Numbered from the stretch's first letter, positions 8,192 to 15,650 are shown. The stretch is 16,596 nucleotides of DNA from M3007 sp038249605 (GCA_038249605.1 JBBSDH010000077.1:1-16596); one strand, 5' to 3'. Translations and numbers: made by a program. The notes: a model not told the origin generated them from the letters alone.

Positions 8192-8814
8192 AGTTTTTCA
8201 TTCTCCAAAATCCTTATCCCATTGCCTTCCGCGTTGGCTGTGGCAACCAGTGCGGCGGCTACATCGGAGGCTTGGATGCCCTGGTAACGCTTCGGAATGA
8301 GTGGTTTGAGCCATTGTGCCAATACAATGCCTATTTTTTCTCCCACACGGTTTTCCTTGCGGTCGCCAAGCAAAAACGACGGTCGGGCGATGACGAGCAG
8401 TTCAAAGTTCATGGCCTGCAATTGTTGTTCAAGGTCGCCTTTGGTGCGCAGGTAAAAATTGGAACTTTGGGCATCGGCGCCGACGGAAGAAACCAGCATG
8501 AATTTTTTTACCCCATTTTTATGGCCTATTTTGGCCAAAGTGGCTGGGTATTCACAGTCTATGCGGTACTGCGCCTCTTTGGATCCTGCGGCTTTCAGGG
8601 TAGTCCCCAAGGCGCAAAACATGTCGTCGCCGCGGATTTGATCGGCATTTGGGTTGTCGAAATCGATGATTTCGGTGCGCAGTTTGGAATGGGAAACATC
8701 CAGCGGACGGCGGACAAGCGCCACTACCGTTTCATAAGCCGGGTTTTCCAGCAATTGTTGCATCATTTGACGGCCTACCAAACCGGTAGCGCCAAGTACG
8801 AGGGCTGTTTTCAT
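8185..8814 (-). CDS. NAD(P)-binding Rossmann-fold protein, HTATIP2/TIP30-like atypical SDR
   Basis: The product is 209 aa, close to the usual length for this family. It starts with the nucleotide-binding glycine motif GATGLVG (8-14), then an Arg-Arg pair after strand 2 (35-36) that fits NADP preference. CALGTT (67-72), a Ser-Ser strand end (MLVSSVGA, 107-113), Tyr121 and Lys125 in YLRTK, and RPSFLLG (144-150) match the HTATIP2-like short-chain dehydrogenase group. Bacterial members are soluble, lack a known substrate and are often annotated as oxidoreductases or NAD(P)H-binding proteins. The gene converges on carB and its last two codons and stop lie inside the large palindrome. It is divergent from the MOSC gene across 120 bp. 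Confidence 0.85.
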   Translation of the reverse strand: MKTALVLGATGLVGRQMMQQLLENPAYETVVALVRRPLDVSHSKLRTEIIDFDNPNADQIRGDDMFCALGTTLKAAGSKEAQYRIDCEYPATLAKIGHKNGVKKFMLVSSVGADAQSSNFYLRTKGDLEQQLQAMNFELLVIARPSFLLGDRKENRVGEKIGIVLAQWLKPLIPKRYQGIQASDVAAALVATANAEGNGIRILENEKLS

Positions 8815-8903
8815 AAAATGTTCATTGGTGCGAAGATAATTTGACGGAGTTTATTACTTGAATGGATACTAAAGATAAACGAATATTTACATTTACACTT
8901 TAT

Positions 8904-8945
8904 ATTTTGACTTTGGACTTCGGACTTACGACTTATGACTTATTT
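8904..8945 (+). repeat. Degenerate 7-bp tandem repeat spanning the MOSC gene start
   Basis: Six consecutive heptamers follow one another without a gap: ATTTTGA, CTTTGGA, CTTCGGA, CTTACGA, CTTATGA, CTTATTT. The ATG of the MOSC gene (8935-8937) sits within the fifth unit. The repeat therefore covers the expected ribosome-binding region. Whether copy number varies between strains cannot be seen here. Confidence 0.75.
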
Positions 8946-9744
8946 ATCCGGACTTTTTGTTTACCCCATAAAATCCCTGGGTGGGATTTCGGTGCCTGAG
9001 GCTACTGCAGAGTTGCGTGGTCTCAAGCACGACCGCCGGTGGATGTTGGTGGATGAGCAGGGCGTTTTTGTGAGTCAGCGGGAGGTGGCGGCCATGTCGG
9101 GGTTGGGAACGGCATTTGTTGATGGGTATTTGAATATTTTTGTAAAAAACGAACCGGGTGAATCGTTGTGTTTGCCGCTGGAGGTGCCGGTGGGCGCAAT
9201 GCTTCAAACAAGGGTACAAATTTGGAGCAGCCGCTGCAATGCGTTGCAATACCCCTCTGAGGTAAACCGCTGGTTTTCCGACATTTTAAACCGCCCTTTG
9301 CGTTTGGTGTACATGCCGGTTATTACGCGCAGGCGTGTTGATGGTCGGTACGCGCCCTCTGGTCAGTTGGTTAGTTATGCCGATGCGTTTCCATATTTGT
9401 TGATAGGAGAAGCGTCGCTGACCGACTTGCAACAGAAGTTGGGCACATCTTTGCCGATGAACCGTTTCCGACCGAACCTGGTGGTAAGTGGTACGGCGCC
9501 GTTTGAAGAAGACCGTTGGAGCGATTTTTGCATCGGAGAAGTCCTTTTTAGAGGTGTTAAACCTTGTGCGCGTTGCATCGTGATAACCACCGACCAGGAA
9601 ACAGGACAACGCGGCGCTGAACCGCTGAAAACGCTTTCAGGTTACCGAAAAAAAGGAAACAAAATACTTTTTGGGCAAAATGTGGTTTACTTGGGTGAAC
9701 CTGGCGCCATGCTTCGTGTGGGCGATCCGGCATTTAGAATTTAG
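8935..9744 (+). CDS. MOSC domain protein (YcbX/mARC-like molybdenum cofactor sulfurase family)
   Basis: The product is 269 aa. The N-terminal MOSC beta-barrel domain (about residues 3-125) opens with LSGLFVYPIKSLGGIS and includes GLKHDRRWMLVD. The MOSC domain proper (about 140-268) has MNRFRPNLVVSG (175-186), FEEDRW (190-195), the Cys motif PCARC (Cys211 and Cys214), ITTDQETG and a terminal FGQN segment. One cysteine of C-A-R-C corresponds to the molybdenum-binding Cys of YcbX/mARC enzymes. Those reduce N-hydroxylated compounds with a MOSC-bound Mo cofactor. Here no ferredoxin-like domain is fused, so the electron donor must come from another protein. The start at 8935 fits the family's N-terminus. 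Expression may be affected by the heptamer repeat in its leader. Confidence 0.92.
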   Translation: MTYLSGLFVYPIKSLGGISVPEATAELRGLKHDRRWMLVDEQGVFVSQREVAAMSGLGTAFVDGYLNIFVKNEPGESLCLPLEVPVGAMLQTRVQIWSSRCNALQYPSEVNRWFSDILNRPLRLVYMPVITRRRVDGRYAPSGQLVSYADAFPYLLIGEASLTDLQQKLGTSLPMNRFRPNLVVSGTAPFEEDRWSDFCIGEVLFRGVKPCARCIVITTDQETGQRGAEPLKTLSGYRKKGNKILFGQNVVYLGEPGAMLRVGDPAFRI

Positions 9745-9838
9745 CCATTATCCGACAGTAGTCAATCAATATTTAGCTGGTATAAAACAAACGTTTAACA
9801 ATTGTGTTCGGTCCTCACCAAACACAAACTACGAAGTA

Positions 9839-12112
9839 ATGCCCAACTATTTTGATCGTTCGCATGTGAGGATGTCCCATGTCTTGTTTCTTTTTTTTGT
9901 CGTCGGATTGGCCGTGTTTATGGCATCCTGTGCCGGTAAAGAATCCGGTGTTGAGGACAATTCCCACCAAAAAATGATCAATTTGCTTGCCGAAACAAGT
10001 AAAAAAATCGAGCAGGATCCCAATTTCATGTATGCTTCAGAAGCAAAATTGCATTTTTGCGATTCCATGTTGGCCATTACAACCGATCCGGCACAAATCC
10101 AACAATTGAAATTCAGGAAGGCCGGCATACTTCTGGAATTTGGTAAAGAAGCTTCTGCAGTAGCCCTGTACGAAGAAATGGCGCCAACGCTTTCACCCCA
10201 ACAAGCCGGTTCCCAAACATTCTACATTGCCATGGGAACCGCGTATGTACGGCTGGCCGAACGCACCAACTGCGTACTTGGTCACAATGCTGACGCCTGT
10301 ACACTACCGTTTAAAGGTTTGGGGATCCACCAGGACAAAGCCCCTTCAAGAAAAGCCATCGATGCTTTTGCCCTTGCGCTCGAAGCCGACCCCGGAAATT
10401 ACGATGCGCGCTGGTTAATCAACATTGCTTACATGACCCTTGGCGAATATCCCAATGGCGTACCCGCAGCGTATTTAATCCCTGGAATGGATGCTGTAAA
10501 AGACCGCATCAATCCATTCATAAGTATGGCACCCGAGCTTGGGATCGCTTCCGACAATTGCTCCGGCGGAAGTTTGGTGGAAGACTTCAACAACGATGGC
10601 CTGCTCGACATCATAACCTCATCGTGGCATCTGACCGACCCCATGTTTTATTACCAGAACAAGGGTGATGGCACTTTTGAAGACCGCTCCAAGGCCTCCG
10701 GGTTGTCGGATTTCACCGGCGGGCTCAATATGACCACTACCGACTACAACAACGACGGATTTGTAGATGTGTTTGTACTCCGAGGTGGTTGGCTGGCTAC
10801 AAATGAAGCGGGCAAACAACCCAATTCCCTGTTGCGCAACAACGGAGATGGAACCTTTACCGACGTTACCATTGATGCCGGCTTGTTGTCCCTTAAACCC
10901 ACACAAACAGCCACCTGGAACGACTTCAACCTGGATGGATGGCTGGACGTTTTTATCGCCTACGAAACCGCAAACAACATCAACCAGTATCCCTGCGAAC
11001 TTTTTCTAAACAATAAAAATGGAACCTTTACCAACGTTGCGCCCGCGGCAGGCATTGATTTCAGCGCTTTGATCAAAGGCGTAACTTCAGGCGATTACAA
11101 CAACGACGGTTGGACGGATCTGTTTTTTTCCACCATGAATGGCGAAAAACTACTTCTCAAAAACAAAGGCCTGCAGAACGGCATACCGATGTTTGAAAAC
11201 GCAACCAAAGAAGCGGGGTTTGACAAGGAATTGTATTCTTCATTTCCAACGTGGTTTTTTGATTACAACAACGACGGCTGGCTAGATGTCTTTGTGTGCA
11301 ATTTTGAGCAAGACCGTCCTTTATCGTTTTATGCAGCCCAGGATTTCATCAAACCATCCAGTGACAATCATGGCAAGCCTCGTGTGTACCGCAACAATGG
11401 CAACGGCACATTCACCAACGTTTCTGAAGAGCTTCGTCTGAACCAACCTGTTTTTGCAATGGGTTCTAATTTTGGCGACATAGACAACGACGGATGGCTT
11501 GACATGTACCTTGGATCGGGCAACCCTTTTTACCAATCGCTCGTACCCAACAAGCTTTATCGAAATGTAGAAGGTAAATATTTTGCTGATGTTACTGCCT
11601 CTTCCAGAACAGGCAACCTTCAAAAAGGACATGCCGTTTCCTTTGGCGACATGGACAACGACGGCGATCAGGACATCCACATCGAAATGGGCGGTGCCTT
11701 CAAGGGCGACAATTACCCTACCCTTTTTTACTTGAATCCAGGACAACCAGGCAACAACAACTGGATCAATCTGAAACTGGAAGGTACAACAACCAACAAA
11801 GCTGCCGTTGGCGTACGTGTTGCTGTAACCTTTACCGAGAATGGTAAAAAACGGACGGTGTACCGCGATGTCAACAGCGGTGGCAGCTTCGGATGCTCTC
11901 CTTTCCGCTGTGAAATTGGAATAGGTAAGGCGACTACTGTAGAGCAAATTACCGTTTATTGGCCAGTGTCGCGACAACAGCAAATCTTTACCCAAGTAGC
12001 TGGCAATACCTTTTACAAATTGATTGAGGGCCAAACAGCATTGCAAACGCTTCAAGTTCCTAAACTACAATTCAAACATGCCGATGGAAGCATACCGATG
12101 TGTGCGACTTAA
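9839..12112 (+). CDS. CRTAC1-like lipoprotein with FG-GAP/VCBS repeats and ASPIC/UnbV domain
   Basis: The product is about 757 aa. I chose the ATG at 9839 because it gives a charged n-region (Arg7, Arg11), a hydrophobic stretch and a lipobox ending MASC (Cys31). The ATG at 9872 is possible but lacks basic residues. Residues about 45-235 form a helical, TPR-like region containing the conserved cysteine element C-V-L-G-H-N-A-D-A-C and GLGIHQDKAPSRKAIDAF. Seven FG-GAP calcium loops of the D-x-[ND]-x-DG-x-x-D type begin at about 249, 302, 362, 419, 475, 547 and 604, predicting a beta-propeller. An ASPIC/UnbV domain (about 658-735; RDVNSGGSFGCSPFRCEIGIG, then VYWP) ends the chain. It should be lipid-anchored on the envelope. 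The function of this family is unknown. The gene stands alone, 94 bp after the MOSC gene. Confidence 0.9.
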   Translation: MPNYFDRSHVRMSHVLFLFFVVGLAVFMASCAGKESGVEDNSHQKMINLLAETSKKIEQDPNFMYASEAKLHFCDSMLAITTDPAQIQQLKFRKAGILLEFGKEASAVALYEEMAPTLSPQQAGSQTFYIAMGTAYVRLAERTNCVLGHNADACTLPFKGLGIHQDKAPSRKAIDAFALALEADPGNYDARWLINIAYMTLGEYPNGVPAAYLIPGMDAVKDRINPFISMAPELGIASDNCSGGSLVEDFNNDGLLDIITSSWHLTDPMFYYQNKGDGTFEDRSKASGLSDFTGGLNMTTTDYNNDGFVDVFVLRGGWLATNEAGKQPNSLLRNNGDGTFTDVTIDAGLLSLKPTQTATWNDFNLDGWLDVFIAYETANNINQYPCELFLNNKNGTFTNVAPAAGIDFSALIKGVTSGDYNNDGWTDLFFSTMNGEKLLLKNKGLQNGIPMFENATKEAGFDKELYSSFPTWFFDYNNDGWLDVFVCNFEQDRPLSFYAAQDFIKPSSDNHGKPRVYRNNGNGTFTNVSEELRLNQPVFAMGSNFGDIDNDGWLDMYLGSGNPFYQSLVPNKLYRNVEGKYFADVTASSRTGNLQKGHAVSFGDMDNDGDQDIHIEMGGAFKGDNYPTLFYLNPGQPGNNNWINLKLEGTTTNKAAVGVRVAVTFTENGKKRTVYRDVNSGGSFGCSPFRCEIGIGKATTVEQITVYWPVSRQQQIFTQVAGNTFYKLIEGQTALQTLQVPKLQFKHADGSIPMCAT

Positions 12113-12116
12113 TGGT

Positions 12117-12153
12117 AAAAAAGGGCGTCACCAAATGGTGTCGCCCTTTTTTT
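12117..12153. terminator. Symmetric bidirectional intrinsic terminator
   Basis: A run of A (12117-12122), GGGCG-T-CACCA, a short AA-type loop, TGGTG-T-CGCCC and a run of seven T (12147-12153) form a hairpin with a U tract on both strands. It lies between the convergent lipoprotein gene and the 135-aa membrane protein gene and would end transcription from both sides. Confidence 0.9.
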
Positions 12154-12184
12154 ATTAAGTTTATATTGCAATCAAAAAAGGAAA

Positions 12185-12592
12185 TCAGGGACTTATTTTG
12201 GCAAAAATGACACCCACCACAATGGCCTGGAAAATGCCGTAGAGCAACCAGGTAAATACCAGTGCTAAAGACACGGACAAAGAACTGAAGGTGATCCACA
12301 TGGAAGGAATTGTTGCGATCAGACCATAGGTAAGTCCAAGTTCGATGCCGCGCCACCAGAACGGTCCGTGGAACAGCCCTTTGAATCGGCGCCAAAACCA
12401 GGCCAATGCGAAACTGAGAATGAAGGGGTGCGCGAAATACAACAGCGTTTTTTCCTCTGCCATATCAAACACCGGGTCGTAGTACTGCTCTGCCAGGCTC
12501 GGGAAAAAGTTAACCATCAGGTAAAGCGCTGCATAACTGAACGCCAGTAGAACGGCGCCGGCAATAAAGCCTTTGATCAGAAATTTTTTCAT
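12185..12592 (-). CDS. Small four-helix integral membrane protein of unknown family
   Basis: The product is 135 aa, basic at the N-terminus (MKKFLIK) and strongly hydrophobic. Four membrane segments are visible at about residues 8-30, 50-68, 83-102 and 104-131, joined by an acidic first loop (EQYYDPVFDMAEEKT) and a basic second loop (WFWRRFKG). No catalytic or metal-binding motif stands out and I do not recognise the family with confidence. It should sit in the inner membrane. It follows the second YceI gene by 44 bp on the same strand and precedes the bidirectional terminator, so it is probably the last gene of the YceI-porin operon. Confidence 0.75.
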   Translation of the reverse strand: MKKFLIKGFIAGAVLLAFSYAALYLMVNFFPSLAEQYYDPVFDMAEEKTLLYFAHPFILSFALAWFWRRFKGLFHGPFWWRGIELGLTYGLIATIPSMWITFSSLSVSLALVFTWLLYGIFQAIVVGVIFAKISP

Positions 12593-12636
12593 GGTCCAAT
12601 CTTAAATATGGTTGGTAATTATGGTAGATCAAAAAT

Positions 12637-13275
12637 TCATTGAACTTCCTCCACCGTGATGATCAAATCGAAATGAAAAGCGATTAAATCGTTCACCTTG
12701 ATCATTCCAAACATGGCTTCCGGCGGTTCGACACCAAAGGTGCTCATGTACAAATCTTTGTTACCCTTGAGTTGAAGCCGGTTGTGACCAAGCTTTTTTG
12801 CTTTGGCAGGAATGACAACCTCCTTGGTAACATTGGTGATCGTAATGTTGACTTTTGCTTGTACATCGAACCAGCCCACACATTCACCATCCAGACATTT
12901 TTCGTTTTGTTTGGTTTCAACAAGAGAAACCTTGATGTTAGGGTATTGGTCGGATTTGAGCGCTTTTTGCAGATCCGTATCAATTTTACGGTTCTTACAA
13001 TCAAGCTTTTTGGTTTTCAGATGCAGGTCGACGTTCCGAAAACGAACATACCCGCTTTTGCGTTCCGAATCCAGCGTTTGAGAACCAAACTGATCAACAC
13101 AATCACAAGTAAACTCATTTACATTGGACGAACCTTTCAGATACAACCGGCTTCCTTCCTCCAGATAAAATCGTTTTTTTGCAAAACTGGTATGGTGTGG
13201 CATTGCCGCAGTCAGAAACAAGCCTGTTAGGAACAGCAACATCATTCTGACACCCATGGCTTTTTCAAAAAACAT
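12637..13275 (-). CDS. Divergent, cysteine-containing YceI-like periplasmic protein
   Basis: The product is 212 aa with an N-terminal export signal (hydrophobic MMLLFLTGLFLTAAM). Starts at M7 or M11 are possible. The mature part matches the YceI fold: an opening strand LYLKGSSNVNEF (the counterpart of the family's GTSNLHDW), a middle block LDCKNRKIDTDLQKALKSDQ then YPNIKVSL, and the closing STFGVEPPEAMFGMIKVNDL block. YceI proteins are eight-stranded lipocalin-like barrels that bind isoprenoid or other amphiphilic ligands. Five cysteines (57, 59, 93, 127, 132) remain after cleavage, unusual beside the single cysteine of the upstream paralogue, so disulfides or metal binding are possible. It lies 85 bp after the porin gene, across a hairpin terminator, and 44 bp before the membrane-protein gene. 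Confidence 0.82.
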   Translation of the reverse strand: MFFEKAMGVRMMLLFLTGLFLTAAMPHHTSFAKKRFYLEEGSRLYLKGSSNVNEFTCDCVDQFGSQTLDSERKSGYVRFRNVDLHLKTKKLDCKNRKIDTDLQKALKSDQYPNIKVSLVETKQNEKCLDGECVGWFDVQAKVNITITNVTKEVVIPAKAKKLGHNRLQLKGNKDLYMSTFGVEPPEAMFGMIKVNDLIAFHFDLIITVEEVQ

Positions 13276-13298
13276 GGTGGTTGTTTTGAATGGAAAGG

Positions 13299-13339
13299 AA
13301 AAAGCTGCCCCATAACCTGATGTTTAGGCTACAGGGCAG
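13299..13339 (-). terminator. Hairpin terminator between the porin and second YceI gene
   Basis: On the minus strand the arms (13326-13339 and 13305-13318) pair over 14 positions, with three G-U wobbles and no mismatch, around the 7-nt loop AAACATC. A C and then TTTTT follow (13303-13299). It lies 21 nt after the porin stop and 23 nt before the second YceI start. It probably lowers expression of the two downstream genes or ends the first transcript. No TAnnTTTG box is seen between it and the next start. Confidence 0.7.
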
Positions 13340-13360
13340 TTGTAACAAGACTTTAAGTTC

Positions 13361-14797
13361 TTAGAAACCAACAACGGCTTGTACCATGAAGCCACCGAAG
13401 GTGCCTTCGTTGCGGTAATCTGCTGTAGGAAAATCTACGTAGTTCTGAACAACGTATTCGCCTTTGAGCAACAGGTTGCGGGTTGGAAACCAACCGGCTG
13501 CAAATGCCGTGCGGTTGATGGAAACATTTGCCTGGCTGCCGTCCGCATTTCTGATGTTGCGGGCTTCGCCGCTGGCGCCGATGTAGCGCAGACCAGCAAA
13601 TACTTGTTCGCGGGCGAGGAAACGGTAAATAACTTCGCCGGAGAACTGTGTGAAGCTGCGTTTGTCCCAGCTAAGATTCGGAGCCGTACCACTTACGTCG
13701 CTGTATACACTACCACTGATGGCTTCGTAGGTGCCGAATACTTCCAAACCTCTCCATTTTACAAACGGGTTGATCATAAAGGTGGTTACACGGTTGGAAA
13801 CTTCAGGATTGAAGCGGCCGGAAGTGAACTGTGAACCTGCTGAGCTCGCGGTACCGCTGGGCTGAAGTGCAGGTTCCATAACCATGAAGTAGTGCGAACC
13901 TGTGCGGTCGCCTGCATACAGGGTATTGCGCGCGATGTTGCTGTTGTTGTACACCGAAGCGGACAAGCGGAAGCGAAGATCGGTGCTGATTTGCTTGTCG
14001 TAAGCAACTTTACCAAAGATGGACGGGCTTTTTTTCGTGGCAACCACACCGGAGCTGTTAATTGCTTCGGGATAGTTTTCAATGTTACCGTTGATGAACC
14101 CGGAGGTCATACCACCCATAACCATGATGTTTTTGTCGGCGCCAAGGAAAGCGTAAACCTCACCGCCTATCTCTGTTGTAAAGGCGTCGAAGATGTAGTT
14201 TTCAACGAAGGGGTTGAACATGGCGTTACCACCATCGGTACGGCGGAACTGCATGTCGCCGTAGTTTGGTACAAAGTGACCAATTTTTACGCGAAGGTTT
14301 TCGTCAAACCAGCTTGTATTGCTGTTCGGGAACACCGAATTGATTTTGTCGATCTGGATGTATCCGCCTTTTACCCAAAATTCGGAGTGGTGGCGCGAGG
14401 ACATGTAGTTTTCGAGCGAAACCCGGATACCGTCGGCAATCTGGAAGTCGAAATTCAGATTCGCCATGGCCAGGTTGAAGCCTGTCAGGGGAGCGGAAGT
14501 AGAGTCTTCACCTCTTACAACGCCGTAAAGCAGGTTTTTGTTGACAGGGTTGGTGCCGGAAACCGGGGCATAGTTGGCTGTATTTTCGTGCTTCAGCGAC
14601 TGGAAATCCTGGGTAAACGAACCTCCGATTCGGATTTTAAACCCATCGTATTGAACGGAGTCTATTTTGGAAGGTTCGAAGACGTTGATGCCCTGCTGAT
14701 CCCATTTGCGGAAATACTGGATGTCAGGACGTTGGGCAGAAACTACGGTTGCGCAGAGGAAGAGCGCGAGGACTGAAAGGACAACATTGTTTTTCAT
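13361..14797 (-). CDS. Outer-membrane beta-barrel porin-like protein
   Basis: The product is 478 aa with a signal peptide cleaved near SA-Q (residues 1-21). The mature chain alternates short aromatic-rich strands and polar turns throughout (for example FKIRIGGSFTQDFQSL, LRVKIGHFVPNYGDMQFRR, LRFRLSASVYNNSN, VFAGLRYIGASG). It ends in a C-terminal phenylalanine (FMVQAVVGF), the usual outer-membrane assembly signal. The overall pattern, with an N-terminal strand set followed by GHFVPNYG, resembles phosphate-selective porin O/P-like and related Bacteroidota barrels, but I cannot assign a substrate. It lies 42 bp after the first YceI gene on the same strand, so the two are very likely co-transcribed. 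Confidence 0.82.
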   Translation of the reverse strand: MKNNVVLSVLALFLCATVVSAQRPDIQYFRKWDQQGINVFEPSKIDSVQYDGFKIRIGGSFTQDFQSLKHENTANYAPVSGTNPVNKNLLYGVVRGEDSTSAPLTGFNLAMANLNFDFQIADGIRVSLENYMSSRHHSEFWVKGGYIQIDKINSVFPNSNTSWFDENLRVKIGHFVPNYGDMQFRRTDGGNAMFNPFVENYIFDAFTTEIGGEVYAFLGADKNIMVMGGMTSGFINGNIENYPEAINSSGVVATKKSPSIFGKVAYDKQISTDLRFRLSASVYNNSNIARNTLYAGDRTGSHYFMVMEPALQPSGTASSAGSQFTSGRFNPEVSNRVTTFMINPFVKWRGLEVFGTYEAISGSVYSDVSGTAPNLSWDKRSFTQFSGEVIYRFLAREQVFAGLRYIGASGEARNIRNADGSQANVSINRTAFAAGWFPTRNLLLKGEYVVQNYVDFPTADYRNEGTFGGFMVQAVVGF

Positions 14798-14839
14798 AGG
14801 AAAGGTAATTTTAAAAATTTTGCGAATGGGTTGGATTGA

Positions 14840-15403
14840 TTATTGCTTCAGGGTTACGGAAAAGACGATTTCAACTTCGTCGCCCACGGTCATGGTACCC
14901 ATCAGGGCGGTGGGTGGTTTGATGCCGAAATCGGTCATTCTAATCTTTTTTGATCCACTAAAAGTGATGCTGCCTTCGCTTCCAACTTTGCCTTGCACGT
15001 ACATGTCTATTTTTTTGGTTGTGCCAGCTATGGTCAAATTGCCCGAGGCATTGATGTCGTAATTGGTTTTTTTGTTCAAACCGGTAATTTTGTCCAATTT
15101 GTAAGTAATGTTCGGATTTTTGTCTGCTTTGAGGGCATCGTAGGTCTTGTTGTCCATGATGCCGCCTTTTTCGCTTTTGATCGATTTGCACGGAACCTCC
15201 ACCGTTAGGGAATTGATGGATTTCAAGGCACCAGCGTCCACCGTTATGGAACCGGTTCCCCGAACTTCCTTGGCTGTTGATTGCCAGTCGTGGAGATTGG
15301 AGGTTCCTTTAATGACCAAAGAATAATTTGACATGCGGTAGTTTGCTTGTCCAAAAACAAACGAAACGGTGAACAACAGGGCGAAAACGAATTTGTATTT
15401 CAT
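14840..15403 (-). CDS. YceI family periplasmic lipid-binding protein
   Basis: I set the start at 15403, giving 187 aa beginning MKYKFVFALLFTVSFVFGQ, a clear signal peptide. The longer frame to 15553 adds 50 residues without such a signal and would begin upstream of the promoter. The mature protein carries the YceI hallmarks: SLVIKGTSNLHDW near residues 28-40, VEVPCKSIKSEKGGIMDNKT (69-87), the ADKNPNITYKL strand, and TDFGIKPPTALMGTMTVGDEV (157-177). YceI proteins are soluble barrels that hold isoprenoids such as quinones or other fatty ligands in a central cavity. It is the first gene of the operon with the porin, the second YceI protein and a membrane protein, and is preceded by a promoter and palindromic operator. 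Confidence 0.92.
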   Translation of the reverse strand: MKYKFVFALLFTVSFVFGQANYRMSNYSLVIKGTSNLHDWQSTAKEVRGTGSITVDAGALKSINSLTVEVPCKSIKSEKGGIMDNKTYDALKADKNPNITYKLDKITGLNKKTNYDINASGNLTIAGTTKKIDMYVQGKVGSEGSITFSGSKKIRMTDFGIKPPTALMGTMTVGDEVEIVFSVTLKQ

Positions 15404-15420
15404 TTCGATTAAGTTTTGCA

Positions 15421-15450
15421 CAAATGTAACGGCGGCAGGATTGGACGTTA
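15421..15450 (-). promoter_or_regulatory. Promoter of the YceI-porin operon
   Basis: On the minus strand TACATTTG (15428-15421) matches the Bacteroidota -7 consensus TAnnTTTG exactly. A TTA (15450-15448) lies 19 nt upstream in the place of the -33 TTG. The start point would be near 15415, leaving a very short leader before the ATG at 15403. Confidence 0.55.
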
Positions 15451-15466
15451 ACTGACCTAGGTTAGT
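15451..15466. promoter_or_regulatory. Candidate operator, 16-bp near-perfect palindrome
   Basis: ACTGACCTAGGTTAGT reads as ACT-n-ACCTAGGT-n-AGT, a dyad with only one imperfect pair. It lies directly upstream of the -33 position of the YceI operon promoter, where a dimeric helix-turn-helix regulator (for example MarR or TetR type) or an activator could bind. A wider TGACC/GGTCA pair (15453-15457 and 15482-15486) surrounds the upstream side. No regulator gene is in the window. Confidence 0.5.
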
Positions 15467-15650
15467 ACCAGGTTTGATCTTGGTCAACCCATTTACTTTT
15501 TGGGTGGTATTTTTTACCGAATGGTTGGCGGGAAAGGTTATTGGGTGATACATGTCATCGTGGGTGCTGATGTTTAAACATGCCTATCAGTCATGCACCC
15601 GTGCACGCATTTATTCCTTTCATCAAATTTTTCAACTCTTCACGATTCCT

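Larger units (their letters stand above)
15404..15650. other. Intergenic region between methyltransferase and YceI operon
   Basis: Apart from the promoter and operator, it holds a structured stretch at 15562-15600. There the outer arms GGGTGC and GCACCC enclose the perfect 12-bp palindrome ATGTTTAAACAT (15570-15581) and a TGAT/ATCA pair. No U tract follows on the minus strand, so it is not a standard terminator. I see no gene here. Confidence 0.5.

Noticed and set aside
9671..9838. Upstream extension of the CRTAC1-like lipoprotein (813 codons)
   Set aside because: It would overlap the MOSC gene by 74 bp and bury the lipoprotein signal 86 residues inside the chain. The ATG at 9839 places the lipobox at residue 31.
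13892..14776. 294-codon plus-strand frame opposite the porin gene
   Set aside because: It is a shadow of the beta-barrel gene, which has a signal peptide, barrel strand pattern and terminal Phe on the minus strand.
15404..15553. Upstream extension of the first YceI gene to 15553
   Set aside because: The added 50 residues lack a signal sequence and cover the consensus promoter and operator. The ATG at 15403 starts a good signal peptide.
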